Source: Sarocladium kiliense (lineage: Eukaryota; Ascomycota; Sordariomycetes; Hypocreales; Sarocladiaceae). From it: 64,000 bases of DNA. The stretch spans positions 6,820,001-6,884,000 of the forward strand of contig JAUZTG010000029.1 in assembly GCA_030734395.1 (NCBI GenBank), read 5' to 3'. Positions within the stretch are counted from its first letter, which is position 1. Each line of letters begins with the position of its first letter. This document shows, one piece after another, positions 48,193 through 59,911 of the stretch. Position numbers and translations under genes: made by a program. The notes beneath the pieces were generated by a model that worked only from the letters and a program-made list of their open reading frames with translations, was not told the DNA's origin and made no database searches.

Positions 48193-49145
48193 TCAAGTTG
48201 GCCTTTTCTGCGAGAGAATGTCCCATACTTCCTCCACGCCCTTCCCCAGGCCGCTGACGGTGTGTCCTGACCCGGACGGGCCTACATCGTTGAGGACCGT
48301 GACCTCTCTCGTTTGATCTTTACCAACTTCCAAGACTGTTCCTCCAACGTATTGATCCTTCTCAACCAGACTCAGCATTGCCAGCGCCACATCTTCAGGC
48401 TCTACCCATTCGTCCTTGGCACTGTCGAGCCATGCCAACTTCTCCGGATGCTCGGTCCACAAAGGTGTCCTGATGACACCTGGTGCAACAGCGGTCACGC
48501 GGATGCTAGGCAAGCTGGCCTTTTGGGGGGTCTCCAGTGTTGCGAGCGAGCGGACAAAATGGGAGATGCCGGCCTTGGCCGCACAGTACATGGGTGCGGA
48601 CAACACTGGGTTTTGGGCTGCAATGGAGGAAATGTGTACGACAGATCCAGGCTTCTTGTTCTGTGTGAAATGCGCAATGGCTTGTTGGGTTGAGTAGATC
48701 GGGTGGGTGAAGTTGATGTCGATGCTCGCGAAACGACTGGCGCTGTGCACATCTTTCGACAACGTTGAGCCAGCTGGGTGCCAGAAGTTGGAGAAGGGCT
48801 GAGAGACGATGATACTCAGCTATACAACCTCAGAGTCATGGTGTTGCAACTGTTTCTTACCGGCTCATATACTCCAGCTCCAGGGCAGACAATGTCATAC
48901 CCTCCAAACTCCTTCTTTGCAACTTCAAAGGCACGATCAAGTTGATCCCATTTCGTGACATCAGTCTGTTGGAACACCGCTCGAGAAGGAAAGGCCTTCT
49001 GCAGGTCTTTCGCTTCAGGCCTTAGGGCAAGGTCGGCCATGACAACATTACATCCACGCTCCAGGAGGACCTTGGCGAAGTGGTAGCATATGCCCGAGCC
49101 AGCGCCCGTAACAACAGCAGATTTGCCCTTCACCGCGAAAGCCAT
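48193..49145 (-). CDS. Short-chain dehydrogenase/reductase
   Basis: NAD(P)-dependent oxidoreductase that interconverts an alcohol and a ketone. Exons 49145-48861 and 48798-48193 give 296 residues. The cofactor motif is VVTGAGSGICYHFAK near residues 11-25, an acidic MADLAL turn after the second strand suggests NAD rather than NADP, and the catalytic set is SSIAAQN (Ser) and MYCAAKAG (Tyr near 166, Lys near 170). The segment VAPGVIRTPLW is the usual substrate-loop entry. It resembles fungal 15-hydroxyprostaglandin-dehydrogenase-like enzymes, which act on varied secondary alcohols. Its position beside a Baeyer-Villiger-type enzyme suggests it makes the ketone that enzyme uses (inference). Confidence 0.92.
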
Positions 49146-50132
49146 GGCTGTTTCGTTGTGTAAGTGTGCTGAATAGCTTGGAGCTGATGAGGTTCAATGA
49201 CTTGAGTTGAGAGTCGTGGGAAATATCGTGCACAACCTGAACCTGGGAGACTTTGTATGCAACCAAGTAAACTGACAAAACAGCCAATGCTCAGAAGCTT
49301 TATTCCCCGTAACGGTCGCTCTAAACAGCCTTTACCAGGAAGCGCATTTCAAGCTCTACCGCGTATAGTCAGTGTCGGTAAAACAGAGTCGGAGCCGACT
49401 CCATACTTGCGACATCCCGTTGTCGGTGCAGGGGAGCAGACCAATCCAGGGATTAAACCATGCCGAAGATCCTTCACGAGACTGACCCCGTGGGGTTGGA
49501 GGCGTCCATGCGTCGCGTAAGAACCCAAATCCCGTTAGTTCGAGGGGTTCTTCGGATTGTGGCCAGTGGATGGGAATCCGCGGGGAATAACCTCGCTGCC
49601 ACCGCCTATTTTGCCCGATTCGGGTACATTGAGCAGAGCTTGCAGGGCCCTTGACTCAGTCAGTCCCGAAGCCGGTGCGCCTCCTGTAGGATTGCCAGGC
49701 ATCCGGCTAACATGCTGGACGAGAACTTGACATGGTTTCGCTTCGCAAGGTCCCCAACCAACGCAGGGAACTATCACATGCATGACTGGCTGCATATAGT
49801 ACCAACGAATAGAACCAAGGTTGGATACTGTTACCCAGGCGGCGCAAATGTGAATCTGGAAGCTACTGAACCCTCTTACAGCAGTACCTGATTGGATGGA
49901 TCTAGATCTCCAAGCATACAACCATCTCATGGTAACATCGACGAAATAACCAAGTGCACGAGCCAGCTGAAGATCTAAGATGCCTTGTGTCGATGAGATA
50001 TCTGACATGGATAGCTGTTGTACATCGCTGAGTTCCCTACCACAGATACGTCAAGATCTAGAACGCTTGAATCTTCAGCTAAAGTTATGCGCTTTTGAGA
50101 TCATCAGGTAATTATCATGTTCTGAACGTGGT
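49146..50132. other. Intergenic, contains an inverted repeat
   Basis: Promoter side of the dehydrogenase and 3' flank of the monooxygenase. A 157-codon minus-strand frame (49535-50008) has no motif. The 7-2-7 inverted repeat is listed separately. Confidence 0.5.
49386..49401. promoter_or_regulatory. Inverted repeat with CGG-N2-CCG core
   Basis: Two 7-base arms, GAGTCGG and CCGACTC, separated by AG. It lies about 240 bp upstream of the dehydrogenase start. Everted or inverted CGG triplets are typical binding sites of Zn2Cys6 dimers, and such a regulator is the next gene beyond the dehydrogenase. Function is inferred. Confidence 0.4.
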
Positions 50133-51928
50133 CTACAACACATGGATAGCAGCCAAAACAACAAACAACCCCGTGACACAGGCCGTCCACCATCCTCCAA
50201 TCCGGACCCGGCTACCCTTGCTTCCTGTGTACACAAGCTGGGAGTAGTCCAACAGGAAGCTGCGAAGCCAGAAGTGCCATTGCCACTCCGGATACACCAT
50301 TAAGTTCTTTCCAGACTTGGGCTCGATGTACCAGTTGGTGCAGCCCGAAGACCACACGAGCTCGCGGGCTCGGTCTTGAAGCCAGCGGTTCTCCTCGTCT
50401 TCTGCATCCTGGGTGACTTCGACAGCCAAAGCGCCGTTCTTGATAGTCCGACTGCGGTTACGTAGGATCGGGTCTAGCATGTTGAGAGCGAAGTTGATTT
50501 GGCACTCGCTGGAGAAAATGACGGAGAGATGGCCGTTGACGGTGTTGGGCCCCATCATGATGAAGAAATTAGGGAAGCCGGCCACGCATGTACCGTAGTA
50601 TGCCTGTGGAAGGCCTTCATTGTACTTCTGCCACTAGATGAAGATGTTAGATCATCCAGTCACTGCACCTTGGGGCTGCATGGGGTAGACCTACATGCTC
50701 GTGAATGGAGATTCCATCTTTCCCGATGATGTTCAGATGGCTCAGTAGGGTGGTTGTCTCGAATCCTGTCGCCAGTACCAGCGCGTCGATCTTCTCAGAC
50801 CTTCCAGATCTAAAGATGGCCGAGTCTTTTGTCAGTCTCTCGACGCCATCATTGTGCACCAGTTCAACATTATTTCTGTGCAGGCACTCCAGATATCCCG
50901 TGTCGAACACTCTCCTCTTGCAGCCCACCTCGAACTTGGGGATCAATGCATCGACATATTGAGGTGGTGCAGCCTTTCTGATGTACTCTTTTGATGCTTT
51001 GGACAGCTTGTTCCGTGCGCCAACGCCAGCTTTGTTGTCGAACATAAGCCAGTCGGCTTCAAGCTCGGCAAAGATCTTCGCTCTCAACAACCTCATGGCA
51101 CCAGGCACATATCTCATGACGGCTCTGAAGAAGTCTGAATACTTTGGATTTGGCCGTTCGAGAAGCCAATGAGGCTGGCGAGCTACCTGAATGACATTCT
51201 TGGCGGTCTCGCTGATCACTGGGACAAACTGTGTTGCGCTGCAGCCATTTCCTGAAGAAGCCTTAGTTATTATTCCTGCATAGGGTGGTTTGGGGTTTGC
51301 TCCTTACCGAGCACTATGATTCTCTTGTCGGTGTGATCAAACGAATGATCCCATTTTGCAGAATGGAAGACGTTGCCTTGGAACTCGTCATGGCCGGGCA
51401 CGTCGCACTTCTTTGGCAAGCTCAGTGCGCCAACAGCGGAAACTAACGCCAATGATCTGATCTGAAACTCCCTCTTCTGCACTTGGTCGTATACATTCAC
51501 GATCCAAGTCGAGGTTTTCTCATCCCACGTCGCTTTCTGCACTGTATGTTGTAGGTGCGTATGCTGGCCCAGCTTCCAGTTGTTGGCGACGGTGTGGAAG
51601 TACCGCAAGAGCTCGGGCTGCATCACAAACTTTTGCGACCAATCTGGGTTCAAAGCGAAAGAATAAGAGTAGAAATGCGACGGAACCTAGGGATTCGACA
51701 TTAGCAAGATGCTTCGCAATTGGGGCAGAAGGGACACACATCAACACCACAGCCAGGATACGTATTGACAGCCCAGGTGCCGCCAATGTCGTCCAGCTTC
51801 TCAAAGATCTTGAATGTGACTCCGGGGTAGTTTCTCAGGAGCTGAACGGCGAGGCCAATGCCTGACATGCCTCCTCCGATAATGGCGACATCGGTGTCTA
51901 TCTTGACGGCTGCTGTAGAGGTGGACAT
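50133..51928 (-). CDS. Baeyer-Villiger-type flavin monooxygenase, membrane-anchored
   Basis: FAD/NADPH enzyme that inserts oxygen next to a ketone, or hydroxylates a soft nucleophile. Exons 51928-51740, 51686-51308, 51251-50695 and 50633-50133 give 541 residues. The FAD motif is AIIGGGMSGIGLA near residues 16-28, the Baeyer-Villiger fingerprint reads FQGNVFHSAKWDHS (F-x-G-x3-H-x3-W-D), and the NADPH motif begins at IIVLGNGCSATQF, assembled across an intron. LVLATGFETTT is the conserved ATG motif. After the catalytic domain a hydrophobic stretch (WWTACVTGLFVVLAAIHVL) ends the protein, suggesting a tail anchor. Its first ATG gives the typical short N-terminus. Its neighbours are a dehydrogenase and a sugar-porter permease. 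Confidence 0.92.
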
Positions 51929-53004
51929 GGTCGTTGACACGCTTGTAAAGGAACTAAGTTTGCAATAGTCCGCTCGTGCACGCTGCGCAGGGATAGGAAG
52001 GTCGAAAGGTTGAAGGTCAAATAAACTAGTTATTATATGATGATGCTTGAGCGAGACAGTTGAGTACAAGCAGCCCTCATACGACGTTAGAAGCTCCTCA
52101 TCCCGGGTTGCGGCCTCAGAATCGGCACCGTATCAACCGCTATCCTCCACATGACTGACCATTATTGCTCTAGTGGATCTCATGCTTCAGACAGAACAGC
52201 ATGCAATAATAAGTCAACAGTCCGCTTCGAGCTGCTTCTGCTCGTCATTGTCCCAGTCGACGCCTAAGTTTCCTACTTGGGAAGCACACCCAACTCAGGG
52301 CTCGCCTCATATTGACAGTGGACCTGGGAACGAAGGCCAGAGTCTCCAGGAAAGACGCTTTTTTCCCCCGCAGTTTTGATGTTGAAGCAAAGACTCAAGC
52401 CTAGAGTCTGGAGTCTGGAGAAATGGGTTTAGACTTTGGCCTAACAATAGCCGGGAGATCAAGCGAATCTTGGGACCTCTGTGTCCTGGACCGCGTATTT
52501 TACTGAATCAAGTCTAGCTCAGCGCTGGAGATCGCCTCCAGAAACGGAAATATAGGACGATTTCCCACTAGATTCCTCAGCCGCAAGGGTGGGAGGTACC
52601 GCATTCGGCGTCTTTTGCACCGACGTCGCTTGCAGGCAATGAAATCCTGGAGACCCAGTTCTCCACGGTCTTGTCAGTCCATTGCCCCGGACTTGAGCAA
52701 TCTGGAGTCATCTGGGGAACTAACCGAGCGCCCGCTCTGGGGCGCAGAATGCGGAGAAGTCAAGGCAGAAGGCGACAGGCTCCGTTGCTAGTGCGAGGGA
52801 GAGACGCGACGCTAGACTGTGTGATACGCTCTGCATGACTGATGATCCAAGTACATAAGGCGATCTGCAACCCCCATTCCGTGGCAAGTTTGTCAAGTCC
52901 TGCTGTTGTCTACAGAGGTCTAGTTGTAACTCCTCATTCCTCAATCATCATAGCCCCCTCACTTCATCTTTCCCTTATTTTTTTTTCACAAGTAGTTGCA
53001 AGCC
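51929..53004. promoter_or_regulatory. Divergent promoter, monooxygenase and MFS permease
   Basis: About 1.1 kb between divergent starts. Contains short direct repeats of GAGTCTGGA near 52408-52421 and a run of nine or more T just before the permease start. No gene-like frame. Confidence 0.5.
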
Positions 53005-54964
53005 ATGGGCCGAAAATACCTCGGCGGCTCTGGTGAGAGCCTGACTGTTTGGATCAGTCTTGCGGCATCAACGGTGTTGATCTTCTACGGTTATGACCAG
53101 GTACAAAGGACAAGCATAAGTTGAATATTTCTTCTGCTGACACGCATACCCAGGGTGTCTTTGGCAATATTCTGGTTTCTGAGGATTTCATCAGGACCAT
53201 GGGATATCCTTCTGTGGAGGCGCAAGGAACTATGACCTCGGTATACAACCTTGGCTGCTTTGGCGGTGCCCTCTCGACACTCTACACTGGCGACAAACTT
53301 GGACGACCTAGGTCACTTATTGTGGGAAGTTTGATTATCGCTCTCGGCGCCATCATCCAGGCTACGGTGTATGGTCCTACGCAGATGTACGTAGGCCGCG
53401 TTGTTGCAGGTAAGACTTGGTCACTCTCTGTCGATGGCCTATGCGTATGCCCATCAACGGATATACGACATGGACACATGTAGAGCTGTGTATCTGAATA
53501 CTGCTGACACCTACTCTTCAGGCATTGGAACTGGCATCAACACTTCCACCGCGGGTGTCTGGCAGTCCGAGACGGCCAAGACTTCTAGCCGTGGAAAGCT
53601 CATCATTATTCAGATGGCCAACTGCATTACTGGCTTTTCCATCTCGAATTGGCTGACTCTCGGATTTTCCTTTGTGCCAGGAAGCGCCAGCTGGAGATTC
53701 CCTCTTGCTTTCCAGATCTGTAAGCTTTGTTCATGTCCATGCTTTTATCCAAGTACTTTGTATCAACTGCTAACACCATCCCTCTTTGAACCTCAGTCTT
53801 CTCCGCCCTCGTCTGCGCTATGTGTCCTTTCCTCCCGGACTCACCTCGCCTGCTTATGCGTAAGGAAAGACACGAGGAGGCCCTCGAGGTCTTGGCTGCT
53901 TTGGAGGGTCATGACGCAACCGTCAACTCGCCTTCGGTGAGGACGCAGTACGCCATTATCAAGGACATCATGGACAAGGAGCGTGGCGATGAATGCACAT
54001 GGTGGCAGCTGATCACTGGCCGCGGTCCTTCAGGCGCAGTGAGACGAATGATTCTCGGCGCGTGGATGCAGTGCATGAACCAGGTACGTTTGTCCTTCCT
54101 GTCCCTGTTCTCTTCATTGTTGCGAAAGAGAAGATCGTATCTAACTTGTATTGCCTGGACAATAGATCTCCGGCATCAACGTGACGAGTTACTACATGAC
54201 CTACGTCTTCATCAACGCTCTCGACCTCAGCGAGTTCATGGCCCGTGTCCTCGCTGCTGCCGGCTCAATTGACTACCTGGTGTTTTCTTTCCTTGCCTGG
54301 TTTGTTATTGAGCGCTATGGTCGACGCCGTGTTATGATGGTTTCCGCTGCGGCTTGCGCTGCCTGTTGGACGCTCATCTCTATTGCTGCCTCTCAAATCG
54401 AGCAAGGCAAAGGCAACCGCTTCTCCTGGGGATGTACGGCCATTTTCGGTTTCTTCGCATTCTTCGCGGCATTCGGAATGGGTGTGCTGGCAGTGCCATG
54501 GCTCTATCCTACCGAGGTGAATGCATTGGCCTTCCGGGCAAAGGGTGCCAGTTTGGCCATGGCATCAAACTGGTAAGTCGATCAAAGTGAAACATACATG
54601 GATGATCACTCGAAATGCTAATCCGTGCCCTAGGATCATGAACTACATGGTCGCCCAGATCACACCCCCTGGTATCGCAAACCTAGGCTATCGCTTCTGG
54701 GTCATCTGGGCAGTCATCTGCGCTGCATTTGTGCCCATCACGTACCTCTTCTACCCTGAGACTGCCAACCGCTCCCTTGAGGACATTGATCGGTTCTTCG
54801 CGGACCACCCGGAGATCTTTGTGTTCCGCAACAAGACCGCCACTCAGCTCGCGAGGCCCGAGATTTACCACGAGGCGGACATGGCTATCGCTGACCAACA
54901 GAAACTTCGGGGCGATCTCGATGAGAAGAGTAGTTCCAGCGCTGTTGAGAAGGAGCTTGTCTGA
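53005..54964 (+). CDS. MFS sugar-porter-family permease
   Basis: Plasma-membrane importer of the sugar porter family. Six exons, 53005-53100, 53154-53409, 53522-53719, 53797-54083, 54166-54572 and 54634-54964, give 524 residues. Hallmarks: FYGYDQGVFGNI in span 1 (assembled across intron 1), KLGRPRS between spans 2 and 3, PDSPRLLMRKERHEEALEVL after span 6, ERYGRRRVMM between spans 8 and 9, and YPETANRSLEDID after span 12. Many fungal members carry hexoses, but related ones take quinate, lactate or other non-sugars. Its position between two flavin monooxygenases suggests it may feed the cluster substrate (inference). Confidence 0.93.
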
Positions 54965-55426
54965 GGAGGATTATTGCCTTGGATTGGACCCGAATAGTGT
55001 CACAAGAGTACGAAGTGCAGGGCTAGCTATAGATTCCTATTTATCAGCCGGCTTTCCAACGAAACTAGAGTATCATTTGATCATCTTGCGTCTAGCGAAG
55101 AACCTGCGTGATCACTGGCGATGCGCTATTTGCTCGGCAGCGATCGAGCCGTAGACATCATCTTTATCGCCACTGGCAGGGCAGGGTGCAGTGCAATCTT
55201 TCTGGGACTGGGAGCTTCGATGCCTTGTTTTTAATTCACATCCTAATTCCGGACAGGTACTGGATCGAGTCAGAGAGTTATGAAACCTGGTGATAGTGAA
55301 TCTCTTCGCATTGTCTGGTTGATAATGACCACGGCAATTTTGTCTGAACAGGCCTGATTCCCTTGCGGGTTCGACACCACAATGGCATGTCCCCTTTCAG
55401 GTATCTATGATTGTGCGAAACCGATA
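54965..55426. other. Intergenic, convergent 3' ends
   Basis: Between the stops of the MFS permease and the FAD monooxygenase. No recognisable feature. Confidence 0.5.
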
Positions 55427-56836
55427 TCAAAGCCTGGCTTGGTGATTTTGGTGTTGATTGGTTTCCAGTCCCGTTTCCTTCGGCTGCTCAAGGACTGCTC
55501 TATGAAATGCAGCCTCCACGTCATGTTCATGAATCCATGCCAAGTCACCCCGGTTCTTCATCTTATGCCGAAGATCCTCATCAGTCTGTTGTGTTTTAAT
55601 CTGATCCACCAGAAACTGGTTCCGGTCTTGCACCGTCCTCTGTACTCTGTCTGTATGCGCTTTTCGAGTTCTTTCGTAGAGACTGAGTACCTTGGCAAGG
55701 CCTGCGTCATCAAGGGAGACTCGCCAACTTGCCTCGGCAGGGAAATAGTATAGGACGGACTGTGCAAAAGCCCAAGCATCGTTGATAGCTAGACTGCCTC
55801 CGGCGGCAAAGGCGCCACCATGAGCGTGGGCCGCATCGCCTGCCAAAGTGACACGTCCGTTGCCCAGAACCCATGACTCCAGCTCATTCGCCGCAGTGTT
55901 CGGATACACCTTGATGTGCGGGGTGGCATCTAATATCTGTCTGGCGAGGGGACTCCAATCTTTGTACAGTGAACGTAGCGCAGAAATACCTGCATCGTTG
56001 TCCCAACCCGCCTTGCGGTAGGGTTGATCGGGTTGGTTGGGATCGCATTGATGGGCTGCAACGACAGCATACAGGTCTCGTGGCAGCGGGGATACAAAGA
56101 GCGTACGATCTGGTCCCCAGTAGTGGACTGCCTCGTCGGGGAGGTCCTTGATATGCTGAAAGTGAGCCCCTGGGACGACGGTGCGGAAGAAGACGTGGCC
56201 TGTCCACCGAGCAGAAGATTTAGGTATAAAGGCCTGGCGAACTGCGGAATGGATGCCATCGGCGCCTAGGACGACGTCGGCTCGGACACTCGAGCCATCC
56301 TGGAACTCAATAACTATATCTTGAGTCGAGGTGTCCTTGCGTATCGACTTGAAAGCCTTGTTGAGGTGCAGGCGGCCTGGCTGAATGCGGTCGACGAGAA
56401 CTCGCTGGAGGTGAGGACGGAAGAAGCGGGCAGTTTGATGCTTGTACTCAACTGGACCCTGGTGGACATCAAAAGAGACCTCTTCGTCTGTCTGAAAATG
56501 GCTATAGGCAGAACTCGTGTCAGTCTCTCTGGCAATCCTTTACCACGTCGATAGATTGGGATTCACTTCCAACACTTACCGATAGATCATGGAGCGCCTC
56601 GTTCGGTTACGAAATCCTACCGTGTCTTCCAGCGCATCGCCTACACCAAGTTTGTCCAATATTCTCAGACCATTGGGCCCCAACGCGATGGTTGCGCCAA
56701 CTTCAAGAAGCACATTTGCGCGCTCGTAGATCTGGACATCGATATGTGGTTGGTCCTGGAGGGCAATAGCTGCTGTGAGTCCGGCGATACCGGCGCCAAC
56801 AATGGCGATCCTGATGCTTTTTGTGGTGTCCGGCAT
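55427..56836 (-). CDS. FAD-dependent aromatic monooxygenase (salicylate-hydroxylase-like)
   Basis: Class A flavoprotein hydroxylase. Exons 56836-56580 and 56501-55427 give 443 residues, normal for salicylate-hydroxylase-like proteins. The FAD motif is IAIVGAGIAGLTAAIAL near residues 10-26, the DG motif is VLGADGIHSAVR, and the second FAD contact is LAGDAAHAHGGAFAAGG. The intron falls in an Arg codon (IYR joined to HFQTDEE). There is no signal or membrane segment. Family members hydroxylate salicylate, 3-hydroxybenzoate, orsellinate or related rings, some with decarboxylation; the substrate cannot be read here. It diverges from an anion transporter of the allantoate-permease group, which often imports such acids in fungi. 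Confidence 0.92.
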
Positions 56837-57874
56837 CTTTCTAGAACCCTAGTCGCAATGAACCATGATAATTCCTATTGGGAGAACAATATCGTTGACG
56901 GCGTTGTAAGCGTTATAAGCACATTGTCATGCTTCGTGGTAGTCGCAGAGCCTGTCGGGCTGACCTCTTGATAGCCAATCTGTGAAGGTCCTATATCGGA
57001 TAGAGTATCATGGCACGAGAGCACGTCATCGTCGCCGATAGTATCGCCATCTGGTTTGATAACCAGTTGACTCAGCTATTCAGAACCCGTGTCATGTAAT
57101 GGCTATTGTCAAGGGACACGCTGACCAAAAAACCTCTCAATTGGAAGTATACGAAACGACCTGCAACTATTAAGTGGAATATCGTCCCAACTAGCATCGG
57201 CCCTAATGCCGTAGCTGTGCTGACGCGCGACGGCCCTGTCTCTCAAGGTTATCTACGTACTAACACGACTCATGTATGTGGTGAGCCCTCGAAGGCGCCA
57301 TACTGGAGCTCCAGCACGCCTCAGTAATGACAAGGGATCAGAACCAATCCGACATCGTACAATTGCCGTTCCGGCATCTGACTTGGACTTTATAGGACCA
57401 AACCCCCTCCTATTTGGTCTAGTATCGCCAAGGATCAAAAGCCGTTGTTATCGTGTTGGTCTACCATCGGCGAACTCCCGCTTCTCCATTCGGGCACATT
57501 CTTAACAAGAGTCTACGCAAGGAGCATGCATACGTATGCTCTGAAAACCCGCAGATAATTCGGCATTACCATAGAATTCTAGTACATAAGCATAGGAACA
57601 TGCTACTATAGCCACATAGACTATTGAAATGTCGTCATTTTGACACTGGGGACGCCGTCTTGACTACCACGGACTGCATGCCGACATAGGGGAGGCGGCA
57701 AATTCGAAATTTCAGATAGTCTATATATGTACACGTGCATCCTTAAGACCCTAAAATCCTCCTGTCTGGTCCATTCAGAGTGTAAAGTAGTGACTTGGCA
57801 TAAGAAGCATCAGTGCCCCAGAGGACTGCGAGTTCTCTTCGTCCACCCTATCGGGGATATTTCTATCCGTCACA
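56837..57874. promoter_or_regulatory. Divergent promoter, FAD monooxygenase and MFS transporter
   Basis: About 1.0 kb between divergent starts. Short open frames on both strands lack motifs. No RNA or repeat recognised. Confidence 0.5.
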
Positions 57875-59624
57875 ATGGCCGATTCCACGGTGCACCGCCA
57901 GAGATGGTGGCAGATCCAGTGGTTTTCCGACGATGACACGCCTGAGGAGAGGAAATGGATCCTCAAGCTCGACCTCCTCATTGTCCCGTTCTCCATCCTG
58001 GCCTATTGGGTGAAATACATTGACCAGGCAAACCTGAGTAAGTCGCGGACTATGATTATACTGGCACTGAGTACCTCGTTCCATTTAGCTGACTGTTTAT
58101 GTTACAATTAGACAACGCATACGTCGCTGGAATGAAAGAAGAGCTCGATTTCCACGGCAATGAGCTCGTGCAGCTCCAGACTATGTACACTGTCGGAGCA
58201 GTTGTGGGCATGGTTCCGTTCCTCTTCCTGTTCACTTACATCCCAATGTATTGGACGATTCCGGCGATGGATCTGCTGTGGGGAGTGTTTACCTTGTTGC
58301 AATATCGGGCAAACTCCTTCGGTGAGATGGCAGCCTATAGATTTCTCGTCGGCTTTTTCGAGGTGAGCCACACGACATTACACAGGTACCGTCGAGGAGA
58401 CAAGGGACTGACGATCATCAAAGGCCGCTTTCTTCCCAGCTATGCATTTCGTCTTTGGTAAGTACATGCAAGAAAGATTGACCTCTTACAGAGAGTATTG
58501 TTTGTATCGTTCAGTACGTGCTAATATGTTTGCCTTCTAGGATCCTGGTATCGCGGACACGAAATTGCTCGACGTGGGGGTCTCTTCTATGTTGGCCTCA
58601 ACCTAGGCTCCCTTACGGCTGGACTTATGGCGGCTGGAGCATCCGCTCGACTGGAGGGAGTGAATGGACTCTCTGGATGGAGATGGATGTACATCATCTG
58701 TGCTCTGATCACATTCCCGGTTGGTATCCTTGGGTGCTTCATCATTCCGGGCACTCTCGACCAACCCAACCGTTGGGTACTCAACGACAATGATATCGTC
58801 GTAGCAAAGAAGCGCCTGGCCCGCGGAGGGCACGTCACGAAAGGGAAGTTCAAGTTCTCCCATATCAAGAAGATTCTGCGCAGCCCACACTTTTGGGTGG
58901 TGATCCTCGTCGACATCCTGTTCTGGAATGCTGGCATTCAGAAGAGCACAGGCGCTTTCCTCCTTTGGATCAAGAGCCTGGACAGGTATTCGCCATCCAA
59001 GATCAACGAACTCGGCAGTATTGCTCCGGCTGTCGGCATTTTACTGAACATCCTGGTGTGCTTTTCATCGGACCTGCTCTGGGGGCCAGCATGGGCCATC
59101 ACCTTTGCTTCCGTCATGAATGCCATTGGGCTCATCATCCTAGTTGTCTGGAAGGTGCCTGAGTCTGCTACGTGGTTTGCATTCGCAGGAATGTACTGGT
59201 CGTCGTCACTCTCAAGTGTTTTGCACGGTTGGGTGAATACGATCCTTCGAGACTCACCAGAGGAGCGGTCCTTCACACTCGTTCTGATCACGATCATTGC
59301 TCAGTCGTCCACGGCCTGGACACCGCTGCTGACTTTCCCGACGGTTGAGGCACCAAAGTATCCAAAGGGCTACTCTTTCTGCCTCGGCTGTGCAGTAGCG
59401 CTGATTGTCGCGACGCATGTCCTGAATTCCTACATCAAACGAAGAGAGTAAGCATGATCCATCCTACCTCGAATCCCCGGGATGTCACTAATGAAGGCAG
59501 ATCCTCCAAGAATGAACACCCAGAAGGCCTGAGTGATACCTCCTCGAGCATCGCTGAACCCCCCACCGCTGGGCTGGAGGGACCAAAGAGCACTGTGACG
59601 AAAAGCACGGAGGTCGGAATTTGA
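57875..59624 (+). CDS. MFS transporter, allantoate permease (ACS) family
   Basis: Anion:cation symporter-type importer of organic acids, vitamins or ureides in the plasma membrane. Five exons, 57875-58037, 58112-58362, 58424-58457, 58541-59447 and 59501-59624, give 492 residues. The family N-terminus is clear: ERKWILKLDLLIVPF..LAYWVKYIDQANLNNAYVAGMKEEL. GFFEAAFFPAMHFVFGSWYRGHEIARR is built from three exons, one of them only 34 nt. ACS-type spans continue to the C-terminus, followed by a Ser/Glu-rich cytosolic tail ending in STEVGI. It diverges from the salicylate-hydroxylase-like gene, suggesting that both serve the same substrate. Confidence 0.92.
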
Positions 59625-59710
59625 TGTGATAACGGTGCCCAAGCCCATAGACTCATGGGAGGCAGAGACTCAGTTGACGCACTCGTGGTTAGAGTTGGTC
59701 GGTCGCCTTG

Positions 59711-59736
59711 CAGGTCTAGCTGGCCAGCTAGACCTG
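59711..59736. repeat. Perfect 26-bp palindrome
   Basis: Left arm CAGGTCTAGCTGG is followed immediately, with no spacer, by its exact reverse complement. It sits 87 bp after the transporter stop. It could form a hairpin in the transcript's 3' untranslated region or a dyad protein site; neither is shown. Confidence 0.95.
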
Positions 59737-59890
59737 TCCAATCCCCAGTAGTAACAGAGTCTGACTGCAGGTTGTAGCAACGAGATGGGACCTGTCACAT
59801 ATGGTCTTAGTGGCCGATGAATCTATCGCAAGTAGCCTCAATGGGGATCTGAAGTTCTTGGTGCATCTTGATCAATCGGGGGTCCCTCCA

Positions 59891-59911
59891 GGGGTTCCTC
59901 CAGGGAACCCC
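59891..59911. repeat. Inverted repeat, 8-bp arms, 5-bp loop
   Basis: GGGGTTCC and GGAACCCC flank TCCAG. Upstream of the small serine-rich gene; possible dyad site or RNA hairpin. No function can be assigned. Confidence 0.85.

Noticed and set aside
49535..50008. 157-codon minus-strand frame upstream of the dehydrogenase
   Set aside because: No recognisable domain or coherent N-terminus; lies in the probable promoter region.
55360..55385. GGTTCGACACC resembling a tRNA B-box
   Set aside because: Flanking bases do not form a T-stem, and no A-box, anticodon arm or acceptor stem could be folded around it.
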